Source of the DNA: JAFGIT01 sp016929465 [NCBI: Candidatus Coatesbacteria bacterium]
Lineage (GTDB): Bacteria > B130-G9
Assembly (NCBI GenBank): GCA_016929465.1
Contig: JAFGIT010000068.1
Span: forward strand, 1-14,668
Length of the DNA stretch: 14,668 nucleotides
Reading direction: 5' to 3'
Below the pieces are notes generated by a model that was not told the origin of the DNA, searched no databases, and saw only the letters and a list, made by a program, of their open reading frames with translations. Positions 6,267 to 14,528 of this stretch are shown here, piece after piece (position 1 is the first letter of the stretch; the number at the start of each line of letters is the position of its first letter). Position numbers and translations under genes: made by a program.

Positions 6267-7331
6267 ATGGCGATATTGAGAGAGCAAATCGAGGAGCGAG
6301 AGCGCAATTTCCTCTGCGAAAGCGCGACGCTGAGCTCTGAGAGCCTCGGTCGCGAGCGAGACGAGTCCGAGTGCTCCATAAGGACCTGCTTCCAGAGGGA
6401 CAGGGACCGCCTTATTCATAGCAAGTCGTTCAGGCGTCTGAAGCACAAGACTCAGGTTTTTCTGAAGCCGCAGGACGACCACTATCGGACACGTCTGACA
6501 CACACGCTGGAGGTTGGCCAGATAGCCAGGACCATCGCTAGGGCGCTGCGACTCAACGAGGACCTTGTGGAGGCAATTGCGATGGGCCACGACCTGGGGC
6601 ACACGCCGTTCGGCCATTCGGGAGAAGCTGCGCTCACCGAGATTCACCCTGGGGGCTTCCATCATCCGGTGCAATCCCTCCGCGTGGTGGATTTGCTCGA
6701 GCGTGATGGAGTTGGGCTGAATCTGACATTTGAGGTCCGGGATGGCATCTCTAAGCACTCCAAGGGGCTGGGGCGTCTCATACCTGATGATCGAAGCCAT
6801 TTGCCTCGCACGCTAGAGGGGCAGATAGTGCGAATCTCGGACATAATCGCATACGTGAACCACGACATAGACGACGCAATTCGGGCCGGAATTCTGACCC
6901 AGGATTCAATCCCCCCGGAGATCGCATCGGTGGTCGGAACCGGTCATTCCGGAAGGATTGGGACGATGGTCAATGATGTGATAGAGGCGACCCAGAATGT
7001 CGGGATGGAATACATCTCGATGAGCAGTGCCGTCTGCAAGGCAACTGAGAACCTCCGAGCCTTCCTGCATGAGAACGTCTATAACCACCCCGGCTCTGTC
7101 CAGGAGTTCAGAAAGGCGAAGGACCTTCTAAAGCAGCTCTATACATACTACTTGAACCACATAGACAGAGTGCCATCGATGCTCACCTCCAGCGAGTGGT
7201 CCGGAGGCGACAACCAGGCCGTATGTGATTACATAGCCGGAATGACCGACAGCTACGCAATCTCCTGCTACGAGGAGATATTCTTGCCCATTCCGTGGGC
7301 GAAGGGTGTGGGCAGAGATGTTTTTGCCTGA
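6267..7331 (+). CDS. dgt: Deoxyguanosinetriphosphate triphosphohydrolase-like HD-domain protein
   Basis: The 354-residue dGTPase-family protein is of the shorter bacterial class. Such enzymes cleave dNTPs to the deoxynucleoside and triphosphate, controlling dNTP pools in the cytoplasm. The metal-binding HD signature is complete: RTRLTHTLEV with H79, GHDLGHTPFGHSGE with H108 and D109, and the later ISDIIAYVNHDIDDA segment carrying the last Asp ligand. Upstream DRDRLIHSKSFRRLKHKTQVF (~45-65) and FHHPVQSLRV (131-140) are also diagnostic. Start ATG 6267 lies in a 115-base gap containing an extended -10 promoter; the ribosome site is weak. Its last 14 bases overlap the PHP gene, implying translational coupling of dNTP hydrolysis with a nucleotide phosphoesterase. 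Substrate preference among dNTPs cannot be read from the sequence. Confidence 0.93.
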   Translation: MAILREQIEERERNFLCESATLSSESLGRERDESECSIRTCFQRDRDRLIHSKSFRRLKHKTQVFLKPQDDHYRTRLTHTLEVGQIARTIARALRLNEDLVEAIAMGHDLGHTPFGHSGEAALTEIHPGGFHHPVQSLRVVDLLERDGVGLNLTFEVRDGISKHSKGLGRLIPDDRSHLPRTLEGQIVRISDIIAYVNHDIDDAIRAGILTQDSIPPEIASVVGTGHSGRIGTMVNDVIEATQNVGMEYISMSSAVCKATENLRAFLHENVYNHPGSVQEFRKAKDLLKQLYTYYLNHIDRVPSMLTSSEWSGGDNQAVCDYIAGMTDSYAISCYEEIFLPIPWAKGVGRDVFA

Positions 7332-8211
7332 GATCGATCTCCATCTCCACTCCACTGCATCCGACGGGACTTGCAGCCCGATGGAGCTCGTTCGCATGTC
7401 CGCAAAAATGGGGCTTTCCGCTATTGCGATCGCCGACCATGACACTGTGGCTGGGGTCCTCGAGCTCAGGGGGCAGGAGCTCCCCCCTGGCCTCGAATTG
7501 GTCCCGGCCATCGAGATCGGCTCACACTTCCTTGAGAGATCGCTGCACATACTGGGCTACTTCATCAATCCGCTCAACGATGGGCTCAGGCAATTCATGG
7601 ACTGGAAGCTCGATGCGCGACGGGCCCGCGCGGAGGAGATAGTGCGAAAGCTGAGCGCGGGTGGGATACCCATAGACATGGATGCCGTACTCGAGGTAGC
7701 AGCCGGGGGAGCACTGGGCCGTGCGCATATCGCGCGGGTTCTCGTAGAGCGTGGAGCGGCGTCATCCGTGAATGAGGCCTTCGACCTTTATCTCAAGCGT
7801 CGCTCTCCTTACTTCGTCCCGATGATGAATCCGGACCCGTTCGAGGCCATAGCCCTTATCAGGGCTGCCGGGGGCGTCGCGTCGCTCGCACACCCCATCT
7901 TCCTGCGGGATTCGTTCCTGCAGGAGGTCTTGCCCATGTTGCTTGACGCCGGCCTCCAGGCTATAGAAGTCCTGTATGGCTTCGATCCCGATTTCGGATT
8001 GACGGTCGAGGAGCACCTGCATCGCTGCTCCGAGATATCCGGCCTCGCTGCGGCATACGGCCTCGCCAGGACCGGGGGCTCGGACTTCCATGGCGCGGCC
8101 GTGAAATATCAGAGCATCGGTTCCGCACACGTGCCATTGTCATTCCTCGAAGAGCTGAAGTCGAGACACCGCGGTGGACTATATGGGAATTCCGCAGATT
8201 GCACCGATTGA
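7318..8211 (+). CDS. PHP-domain phosphoesterase (RNase AM / YciV-like nucleoside 3',5'-bisphosphate phosphatase)
   Basis: The 297-residue PHP-domain metallophosphoesterase carries DLHLHSTASDG (7-17; H9, H11, D16), IADHDT (39-43; D40, H41), AIEI with E66, HILGYF with H77, GRAHIARVL with H137, LAHP (H192) and GGSDFHG (D256, H258). The GRxH insert and overall length match the RNase AM/YciV group, which removes 5' nucleotides from short RNAs and hydrolyses 3',5'-bisphosphonucleotides such as pAp. ATG 7318 is chosen because the first PHP strand starts at once; GTG 7306 would add four residues. The gene overlaps dgt by 14 bases upstream and the next gene downstream, so the three are almost surely one operon. 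The fold is certain; the exact substrate is inferred from family similarity. Confidence 0.9.
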   Translation: MFLPEIDLHLHSTASDGTCSPMELVRMSAKMGLSAIAIADHDTVAGVLELRGQELPPGLELVPAIEIGSHFLERSLHILGYFINPLNDGLRQFMDWKLDARRARAEEIVRKLSAGGIPIDMDAVLEVAAGGALGRAHIARVLVERGAASSVNEAFDLYLKRRSPYFVPMMNPDPFEAIALIRAAGGVASLAHPIFLRDSFLQEVLPMLLDAGLQAIEVLYGFDPDFGLTVEEHLHRCSEISGLAAAYGLARTGGSDFHGAAVKYQSIGSAHVPLSFLEELKSRHRGGLYGNSADCTD

Positions 8212-9356
8212 GCAGAAATGACTTTGAGGTGATCGTCGTCGGTGGGGGGCCTGCCGGGGCAACATGCGCGCTGCACCTTGCTTCTGCCGGAGTCGATGTC
8301 GCCCTCTTAGAGAAGACGACGATCCCGAGGTTCAAACTCTGCGCCGGGGGCTTCAGCAGCCGGGCGAAGTCTCTTCTCGGCCTGGACGTGGACGCGGCCG
8401 TCCTGAACAATGTTGATGCGGTCGAGTTCCTGGGACACCACCGCCTGAGACTTCGAAAGGACTCACCTGCGATATTCGGGTGGGTAGTGAACCGTGAGCG
8501 ATTCGATGCACTGATCGTGGAAGAGGCTCGCAAAGCCGGTTGCGTCGTACAAGACCGGAGCGAGGTCACGGGCGTGAGAATTGGCGATGACGGAGTTGAG
8601 GTTAGCTGTCGGGATGGCTCCATGTATAGGGCGCGGGGGATAGTCGGCGCGGATGGCGCGAGGAGCGTTGTCAGAAAAGGCCTTGGGGCGGCTAAAATCA
8701 GGCGTCGGGGCGTGACAGTCATGTATGAGCTAAGACCGATATCCCCGGACGCTAAGATAGACAATATCATCAAGTTCGACTTCGGCGTGGTCCCCTACGG
8801 CTACCTCTGGATATTCCCGTATGGGAAGAAACTCTCGGTAGGGGCGATGACGTCGCAGGACAACCTGCCCGGTGCCAAGGACCTGGTTCAGTCCTATATC
8901 GCTGAAGATGACTATCTCTCATCCGGGTTCGAGGCGAATTTTCTCGGGGGCCGGGTGGTCCCCTTCTGGAGGGGGGAGCGCCCGCTGGGTGGCGCTCGGT
9001 GCATACTCGCGGGGGACGCTGCAGGCTTCATAGATGCCTTTGTTGGCGAGGGCTTGAGCTGGGCAATCAAGAGCGGGAAGATAGCCGCCTTCGCCGTCCT
9101 TGCGAGCCGCAATGGAGATGGTCGGCTCAACCATTTATATCCTGAATACCTCGGTCGCCTCAAGCGAGAGATTTTCCCCGAGCTCAGGAGAGCGTATTGG
9201 TTCGGGCGCACCGCGTATAGGCACCGCGAGCTCGTCTTCAAGGGCGTCTCGAGGCTTGCCCGAAGCACTGACCTCTTCGCCGAGATAGCAGAGAGCGAGA
9301 TCTCCTATAAATCACTTATATGGAAGACCATTAGCCAATTCCTACGAGGGAATTGA
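8199..9356 (+). CDS. Geranylgeranyl reductase family FAD-dependent oxidoreductase
   Basis: The 385-residue flavoprotein belongs to the geranylgeranyl reductase branch of the PHBH/monooxygenase-like superfamily. Seen: GGGPAGATCA (15-24) Rossmann loop, acidic strand end LLEK, the GGR signature IPRFKLCAGG (42-51), GADGARSVVRK (150-160), PYGYLWIFPYG (199-209), which matches the family's Y-x-W-x-F-P motif, and AGDAAGFIDAFVGEG (271-285) for FAD. Such enzymes reduce double bonds of isoprenoid chains in archaeal lipids, chlorophyll or quinones; in bacteria a menaquinone or other polyprenyl substrate is plausible but unproven. Starts are non-ATG. TTG 8199 has GGGAA nine bases upstream; TTG 8208 forms a TTGA four-base overlap with the PHP stop and is equally reasonable. 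It ends the dgt operon, 62 bases before the helicase. Confidence 0.87.
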   Translation: MHRLSRNDFEVIVVGGGPAGATCALHLASAGVDVALLEKTTIPRFKLCAGGFSSRAKSLLGLDVDAAVLNNVDAVEFLGHHRLRLRKDSPAIFGWVVNRERFDALIVEEARKAGCVVQDRSEVTGVRIGDDGVEVSCRDGSMYRARGIVGADGARSVVRKGLGAAKIRRRGVTVMYELRPISPDAKIDNIIKFDFGVVPYGYLWIFPYGKKLSVGAMTSQDNLPGAKDLVQSYIAEDDYLSSGFEANFLGGRVVPFWRGERPLGGARCILAGDAAGFIDAFVGEGLSWAIKSGKIAAFAVLASRNGDGRLNHLYPEYLGRLKREIFPELRRAYWFGRTAYRHRELVFKGVSRLARSTDLFAEIAESEISYKSLIWKTISQFLRGN

Positions 9357-9418
9357 ACGCGTGCGTCGGGTGGGTGCAGTGCAATTCATTCGGCGCTAAA
9401 CGGGTTGCATGAGACGAG

Positions 9419-11731
9419 ATGACTGTTGAGAGTTTCATGAAGAATATCCTCGAATCGCCCAAGGATAGCCGATGCGTGGCGGCAGTGAGGGAGATACCTC
9501 TCCGTGAGGCGAGATATGCAGATGTAGATCCTCCTCCCCCCGAGGAGCTGAGGACCGCTCTGGCCTCCATGGGGATCGAGCGACTATATGCGCACCAGGC
9601 GAGGTCGTTGGAGCTAAGCCGAGGGGGAGAGGATATAGTCGTGGTCTCGATAACGGCTGGCGGCAAGTCACTCTGCTACAACCTCCCTGTCATAGAGTCG
9701 CTTCTGGAAAATCCGAGGGGGGTGGCGCTATACATGTTCCCCACTAAGGCCCTGTCGAGCGACCAGGAGATTGTTCTCAAGCAAATGCTGGATGGACCGG
9801 GATTCAAGAATCGGGTCATCAGCGGGGTCTATGACGGTGACACAAACAGCTACTGGAAGAAAAAGAACCGGGAGCGCGCGAACATCATCATTACGAACCC
9901 AGACATGCTGCACGTCGGGATACTGCCGAACCACTCCAGATGGGAGCGTGTCTTCGCGAACTTGAAGTTCGTCGTGCTCGATGAGATCCACACCTATCTT
10001 GGCGCGTTCGGATCGAACGTGGCGAATGTTCTGCGGCGCCTGAAGCGAATCTGCGAGGGGATGGGATCGAGGCCGCAGTTCATCTGCTGCTCCGCGACGA
10101 TCAGCAACCCGGTCGAGCTGGCGGAGCGGATCACGGGCCGGCGGGTGCACCTCGTCGATGACGACGGCGCCCCGAGAAGCAAGAAGCATTTCATCATCTG
10201 GAATCCTCCACCGATCAGCGATGATGCCTCGATAAGGCCGGGCCTATTTGGCCAGGCGAGACGCCTGGTCTCTGAACTCGTGAAATCGGACGTTCAGACG
10301 ATATCCTTCACGGCCACGCGCATGGGTGCGGAGGTTCTCGCAAAGAACGTGAGGGAGGACCTTAAGGCTGTTAGCGATGACCTCCCCAGGCGCGTCAAAC
10401 CCTACCGGGGTGGATACCTGGCACAGAACCGGCGCGACATCGAAAGAGCGCTGATGGAGCGGAGGTTGCTCGCGGTAGTCAGCACCAGCGCACTGCAGCT
10501 CGGGGTCGATATAGGCTCCCTGGAGGCTTCTGTGATGGTAGGCTATCCGGGGACGATAGCGGCAACCTGGCAACAAGCGGGTCGCGCGGGTAGGAAGCGC
10601 GGGGAGAGCCTGGTTATCCTGGCAGCCGGACCCAATCCTGCTGACCAATACATCGCGCAGAATCCGGACTATATCTTCGAAAGAAGCTCTGAGAGTGCGG
10701 TCATCGATCCCGACAACCCATATATATTGACACAGCATATTTGCTGCGCGTCTGTCGAAAGGCCACTTGCAGACAAGGACTTCGCCTATTTCGGGCCGCT
10801 CTTCCACCCCATAGTCAGCATCCTCGAGAACGAGGGGCGCCTGAGGAGGATCGGTGAGGCGTGGTATTGGGCATGCGACGACTATCCCTCCCGTGAGACC
10901 GGCATCAGAACAGTCACGGGAGACCGGCTCTCCATCCAGGTCTGGGACGGAAATCGCAAGGGTGATGTGATTGGGGAGATCGACTCCGCAAGCATCTCGT
11001 TCATAGCCTATCCTGGGGCGATCTACATCCACGAAGGTGAGACATACCGCGTGACGCATGTCGATTGCGAGCGAGAGACGGTGACGGTCGAGAAGGCGGA
11101 TGTCCCCTATTACACGACGCCAATGATGAGGCACTCGATAAAGGTGCTGGAGACTCTCGACGCAAGGAGCTATCCCAAGTTCCTGGTGGTGAATTGCTCG
11201 GCGAACGTGACGTTCAGGACAGTCGGGTACATGCGCCGACGGTTCGCGAATGGCGAGAATCTCGGCACTTTCGAGCTTCTGCTGGATCCGGTCGTTCTTG
11301 ACACAACGGCGGCCTATCTTATGATCTCCGATGAGTTGAAGAGCGCACTCGATGAACAGGGCTTGTCGCCCCAGGGCGGCCTGGTGGGCCTGAAGAACCT
11401 CATCGCAGTCACCGCACCAATGCTCGCGATGTGCGACCCGAGGGACCTCGAGGTAATCATCGACTCGGAGAATTTCGAGAGGCAGGTCATCTTCATATTC
11501 GATCGGTTCGAGGGCGGCCTGGGATTCGCCGAGAAGATCGGGAGCGCCTTCGAGGAAATGCTTTCGATGTGCCTCAAGGTGGTTATAAGATGTCAGTGCA
11601 AGAATGGTTGCCCATCTTGCGTCGGGACTGCTGTCACCGAGCAAGAGGCGTCTGGACTTCCGCTCGATGACATCGCAGTGCCGAGGAAGGACGCTGCGAG
11701 AAGGCTGTTGGAATTGATGTTGGAATCTTGA
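9419..11731 (+). CDS. MrfA/YprA-like ATP-dependent DNA helicase with C-terminal DUF1998-type zinc cluster
   Basis: The 770-residue superfamily 2 helicase is close to the length of B. subtilis MrfA, a 3'-5' helicase in repair of mitomycin-type damage. Motifs in order: YAHQ (57-60), motif I TAGGKSLCYNLP (79-90, usually TASGKS), PTKALSSDQ (108-116), DEIHTY (188-193) with the MrfA-type GAFGSNVANVLRRL after it, SAT (225-227), STSALQLGVDIG (355-366) and QQAGRAGR (385-392). The C-terminal third has the DUF1998 region with four cysteines (C725, C727, C731, C734) that would bind metal, in CQCKNGCPSC. No MrfB-like exonuclease gene lies next to it. ATG 9419 is the first usable start; the upstream ATG at 9409 runs into a stop. 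It ends 113 bases before the restriction-modification genes. Confidence 0.92.
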   Translation: MTVESFMKNILESPKDSRCVAAVREIPLREARYADVDPPPPEELRTALASMGIERLYAHQARSLELSRGGEDIVVVSITAGGKSLCYNLPVIESLLENPRGVALYMFPTKALSSDQEIVLKQMLDGPGFKNRVISGVYDGDTNSYWKKKNRERANIIITNPDMLHVGILPNHSRWERVFANLKFVVLDEIHTYLGAFGSNVANVLRRLKRICEGMGSRPQFICCSATISNPVELAERITGRRVHLVDDDGAPRSKKHFIIWNPPPISDDASIRPGLFGQARRLVSELVKSDVQTISFTATRMGAEVLAKNVREDLKAVSDDLPRRVKPYRGGYLAQNRRDIERALMERRLLAVVSTSALQLGVDIGSLEASVMVGYPGTIAATWQQAGRAGRKRGESLVILAAGPNPADQYIAQNPDYIFERSSESAVIDPDNPYILTQHICCASVERPLADKDFAYFGPLFHPIVSILENEGRLRRIGEAWYWACDDYPSRETGIRTVTGDRLSIQVWDGNRKGDVIGEIDSASISFIAYPGAIYIHEGETYRVTHVDCERETVTVEKADVPYYTTPMMRHSIKVLETLDARSYPKFLVVNCSANVTFRTVGYMRRRFANGENLGTFELLLDPVVLDTTAAYLMISDELKSALDEQGLSPQGGLVGLKNLIAVTAPMLAMCDPRDLEVIIDSENFERQVIFIFDRFEGGLGFAEKIGSAFEEMLSMCLKVVIRCQCKNGCPSCVGTAVTEQEASGLPLDDIAVPRKDAARRLLELMLES

Positions 11732-11758
11732 TAATATATTTCATGACCTTTGCCGCAG

Positions 11759-11774
11759 GCAAGCGCATGCTTGC
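11759..11774. repeat. Short inverted repeat upstream of restriction-modification genes
   Basis: GCAAGC and GCTTGC form perfect 6-base arms around GCAT, 71 bases before the methylase start. It lies in the 113-base gap after an AT-rich patch (TTGATAATATATT at 11729-11741) that could serve as a promoter core. The position suits a dyad operator for self-regulated restriction-modification expression, but no controller gene is seen. A small hairpin or chance is possible. Confidence 0.3.
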
Positions 11775-11844
11775 ACAGGAGAGGTACTCAATCTCACAGA
11801 GCCATTATGAATTTCGAAACAGCCTCGGATAAGGGAGCACGTCG

Positions 11845-12762
11845 ATGGCAACATCTGGAAGGGGAACTCTATTAGAGGGAGCGGGATCCAGACGCTCAGC
11901 CTCGCCGATATATCTCGACCAGACTGATATTCTCGAAAAGGTAGTCGTTAGGAAGCGCCCAAGAAGAGGACGCCGGATCGTGTTCGGTTGGTATGGGGGG
12001 AAGTTCAGTCACCTTGATTGGCTGTTGCCTCTGTTGCCTTCTGCACACCATTATTGCGAACCTTTTGCCGGTTCGGCCGCTGCGCTGCTAAATCGTAGCC
12101 CCTCTCCCGTCGAGACCTACAATGACATCGATGGAGAAGTCGTGAATTTCTTTCGAGTATTGCGAGATCGACATGATGAAATCATTTGGGCGATAAGGCT
12201 AACGCCTTTTTCCCGGGAGGAGTTTCACCTAGCAGTCAATGGATCGATGGAAAATATCTCTGATCTCGAACGTGCGAGGCGCTTTTACGTTCGTGCCAGG
12301 CAAGCCAGAACAGGCCTAGCTCAAACTGCGACGCTCGGGCGCTGGGCTAACTGCAAGAACACGAGCAGATCTGGTATGTCAGGCGTAGTGTCGCGATGGC
12401 TTGGCGGGGTCCAGGGATTGGGGGAGATAGCTGAGCGCCTGTTGCGAGTTCAGATTGAGAATCGACCAGCGTTGGAATTGATTCACATCTACGATAGCCC
12501 CAATACTCTTTTCTACTGCGACCCTCCCTATTTGCACGCAACCCGTGGCGATGACAAGGCATACGGGTTTGAAATGAACAACAAGGAGCACGCCGAACTC
12601 GCAGAGGCTCTGAGACTATGCAAAGGCAAGGTAGCACTATCTGGATATAGATGCGAACTGATGGACAAATGGTATGGGAACTGGAGCCGGTTTGATGCAC
12701 CTGTCAGGCAGTGCCACTCAATCAAGAAACCTAGACAAGAATGTCTATGGATGAACTACTGA
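11845..12762 (+). CDS. D12-class DNA adenine N6-methyltransferase (Type II, Dam-like)
   Basis: The 305-residue class alpha (D12) adenine methylase shows WYGGK (49-53) at the N-terminal cofactor region, EPFAGSAA (72-79) as motif I binding S-adenosylmethionine, and YCDPPY with catalytic DPPY at 226-229. It transfers a methyl group to adenine N6 in a specific site, protecting host DNA from the partner nuclease. The target sequence cannot be deduced. About 45 residues precede the core, rich in Arg/Lys. Start ATG 11845 has GGGAG eight bases upstream. The partner gene starts one base after its stop codon, so the two are co-transcribed. Base composition is clearly more AT-rich than the flanking housekeeping genes and codon use is less biased to G/C ends, which fits recent horizontal transfer. 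Confidence 0.92.
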   Translation: MATSGRGTLLEGAGSRRSASPIYLDQTDILEKVVVRKRPRRGRRIVFGWYGGKFSHLDWLLPLLPSAHHYCEPFAGSAAALLNRSPSPVETYNDIDGEVVNFFRVLRDRHDEIIWAIRLTPFSREEFHLAVNGSMENISDLERARRFYVRARQARTGLAQTATLGRWANCKNTSRSGMSGVVSRWLGGVQGLGEIAERLLRVQIENRPALELIHIYDSPNTLFYCDPPYLHATRGDDKAYGFEMNNKEHAELAEALRLCKGKVALSGYRCELMDKWYGNWSRFDAPVRQCHSIKKPRQECLWMNY

Positions 12763-12763
12763 G

Positions 12764-13849
12764 ATGCCCTCGCTGGACTATGAACGCGCAGCTAGTCTGC
12801 TAGAGGAGCTCTTTTCCGAAGCCGAGAAGAACTCCCAGAATGGAGAAGTCCCTCAGGCTTCCGCAGAAATAGCATCCGCAGCAGATTTGCTCTTCTCTTC
12901 GAGAATAAAATCGTACCGTGAAGTCCTCATTGGGTGTGGACTAGCGCGACTGCTCGATCCATCAATCAATATTCGCCTGCCCTATATAAGCCAGGGCGAA
13001 GAAGCGTTCAACGGACGAACGCTCGATGAACGAGTCATTAATCCCTTCCTACAGAGGAGATTCGTCCCGTGCTCCAGGGGCCCATACTTGGCGATTTTTC
13101 GGAGAAGCGTGAGGTTCGTTCCGGAGACAGCAGTGGGCCTCCGCGACAAAGATGGCTATAGCGCCCTGTTGGTATTCATCGATGCGCTGGAATCTTCGGA
13201 TGAGAGTACCGCCCGAAGTATCGTGGCCTATATAATATATTGTTTTGTTCTACTGCGTGATGAGGCGAGGATTCCTGTCTCGAGGATCAGTCGAATGAGC
13301 TTAGAACAATGGCGTGTATTGATTGGGGGGCTTCTGTCCTCGCAGAGCGGCGGATTGCTTCCTGTGCTGTTGGCAGTCGCGATGCTTCGCACCATAAAAA
13401 TTTTCTACAAATTGCGGTGGGAGATCTCTTGGCAGGGCATTAATGTATCTGACACGGCATCTGGCATGGCGGGAGATATAACGGTCAAACAAAACGGCAA
13501 TATAATCTTGGCAATTGAAGTGACGGGGCGTCGCATCGAGAAGGCCCGCATCATATCGACATTCAACACAAAGATTTTGAGGTCGGGTGTTGTCGATTAT
13601 CTATTTGTATTTTCTATGACGCCTCCGACTGACGACGCTGTACAGGCTGCTTCTGCCTATTTCTCACAAGGTCATGAGCTGAATTTCCTTGAGATCAGGG
13701 ACTGGATTATAAACAATCTTGGTACAACCGGTTCCGTCGGTCGCAAGATTTTCAAAGATGAACTTCTCGCACTATTGGACACCAGCGAAGTGCCAGCGTC
13801 AGTGAAAATGGTTTGGAACGACATCGTGAACGAAGCTATTAGCTTTTAG
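12764..13849 (+). CDS. Putative Type II restriction endonuclease (SacI-family-like, PD-(D/E)XK)
   Basis: The 361-residue protein sits one base after an adenine methylase and is its likely cognate nuclease. The N-terminal half contains SRIKSYREVLIGCGLARLLDP, PYISQGEEAFNGRTLDERVINPF and PYLAIFRRSVRF segments that recall the family annotated as SacI-type endonucleases; this is from memory and not verified. A PD-(D/E)XK-like core is visible: D238 in AGDITV, then a strand ending in IEVTG with E252, spaced 14 residues. The position that should be catalytic Lys is T254. The ACG codon is one base from AAG (Lys), so this could be a point-inactivated enzyme or a natural variant using another basic residue such as R256. 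It shares the AT-rich composition of the methylase. Restriction role is inferred from context and core pattern. Confidence 0.72.
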   Translation: MPSLDYERAASLLEELFSEAEKNSQNGEVPQASAEIASAADLLFSSRIKSYREVLIGCGLARLLDPSINIRLPYISQGEEAFNGRTLDERVINPFLQRRFVPCSRGPYLAIFRRSVRFVPETAVGLRDKDGYSALLVFIDALESSDESTARSIVAYIIYCFVLLRDEARIPVSRISRMSLEQWRVLIGGLLSSQSGGLLPVLLAVAMLRTIKIFYKLRWEISWQGINVSDTASGMAGDITVKQNGNIILAIEVTGRRIEKARIISTFNTKILRSGVVDYLFVFSMTPPTDDAVQAASAYFSQGHELNFLEIRDWIINNLGTTGSVGRKIFKDELLALLDTSEVPASVKMVWNDIVNEAISF

Positions 13850-13922
13850 CTGAAGACATGGGTCGATGGATATTTAACCGAGGAGTTGCGTACATCTTGA
13901 GAATGACGCCGAACCGAGGAAT

Positions 13923-14489
13923 ATGTCTGCACAAGCTCGAAAACCAGTAAGTATCGGGCTGATTGAGCTGAATAGCATTGCGGTCGGGATCGAGACCGGC
14001 GACGCGATGTTGAAGGCCGCGTATGTGAACCTGCTTCGTGCCTCGACCATCTGCCCGGGGAAGTATATAGTGCTGGTCTATGGAGCGGTCGATGCGGTCC
14101 GCGCCTCGGTTCAGGCCGGGCGGGAATGCGGAGCTGAAAACGTCGTGGACCACCTGATAATCCCGAGTGTTCACCCCGAGGTGATTCCCGCTATCGCAGC
14201 CGCGACGGAGGTCGAGGTGGTCAACGCAATCGGGGTCATCGAAACTTTCTCCGCCGCTTCGTCGATAGTGGCCGCGGACTTTGCTGCGAAGGCCGCCGAC
14301 ATACAACTGATCGAGATTAGGCTCGCAAATGGCATCGGCGGCAAGTCGTTCGTCGTTATGACCGGTGAGATTGCTGCCGTTCAGGCCTCAGTGGCAGCCG
14401 GAGAGGCCCATCCCAGAGGGCAGGGCCTTCTCCTGAAAAGCGTTGTCATAGCGTCGCCACACGAAGACCTCAAGGACGCGATTCTCTAG
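13923..14489 (+). CDS. pduT: PduT-type tandem BMC-domain shell protein (BMC-T) with Fe-S cysteine
   Basis: The 188-residue protein has two bacterial microcompartment domains (~9-92 and ~103-185). The first begins SIGLIELNSIAVGIETGDAML and the second IGVIETFSAASSIVAADFA with GIGGKSF. The sequence follows Citrobacter PduT closely, including TICPGK, where PduT Cys38 binds a [4Fe-4S] cluster at the three-fold axis of the trimer; here that residue is C44. Such shell trimers occupy flat tiles of a protein organelle and may carry electrons across the shell. Start ATG 13923 is the only start in its frame after the stop at 13875; GAGGA is very close to it (two bases). It lies 73 bases after the restriction gene and faces a convergent gene, so it appears as an isolated shell gene within this window. 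Confidence 0.93.
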   Translation: MSAQARKPVSIGLIELNSIAVGIETGDAMLKAAYVNLLRASTICPGKYIVLVYGAVDAVRASVQAGRECGAENVVDHLIIPSVHPEVIPAIAAATEVEVVNAIGVIETFSAASSIVAADFAAKAADIQLIEIRLANGIGGKSFVVMTGEIAAVQASVAAGEAHPRGQGLLLKSVVIASPHEDLKDAIL

Positions 14490-14528
14490 GGCACCGTACC
14501 GCCGATGTCCTGAAGATGGGTCCTAATT

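Noticed and set aside
7961-8773. 270-codon minus-strand open frame spanning the PHP/GGR junction
   Set aside because: Crosses two well-supported genes and is Ser/Arg/Thr-rich, typical of antisense shadows.
10244-11644. 466-codon open frame on the minus strand opposite the helicase
   Set aside because: It is a shadow of the helicase gene caused by codon bias; the helicase motifs on the plus strand are complete and this product has no recognisable domain.
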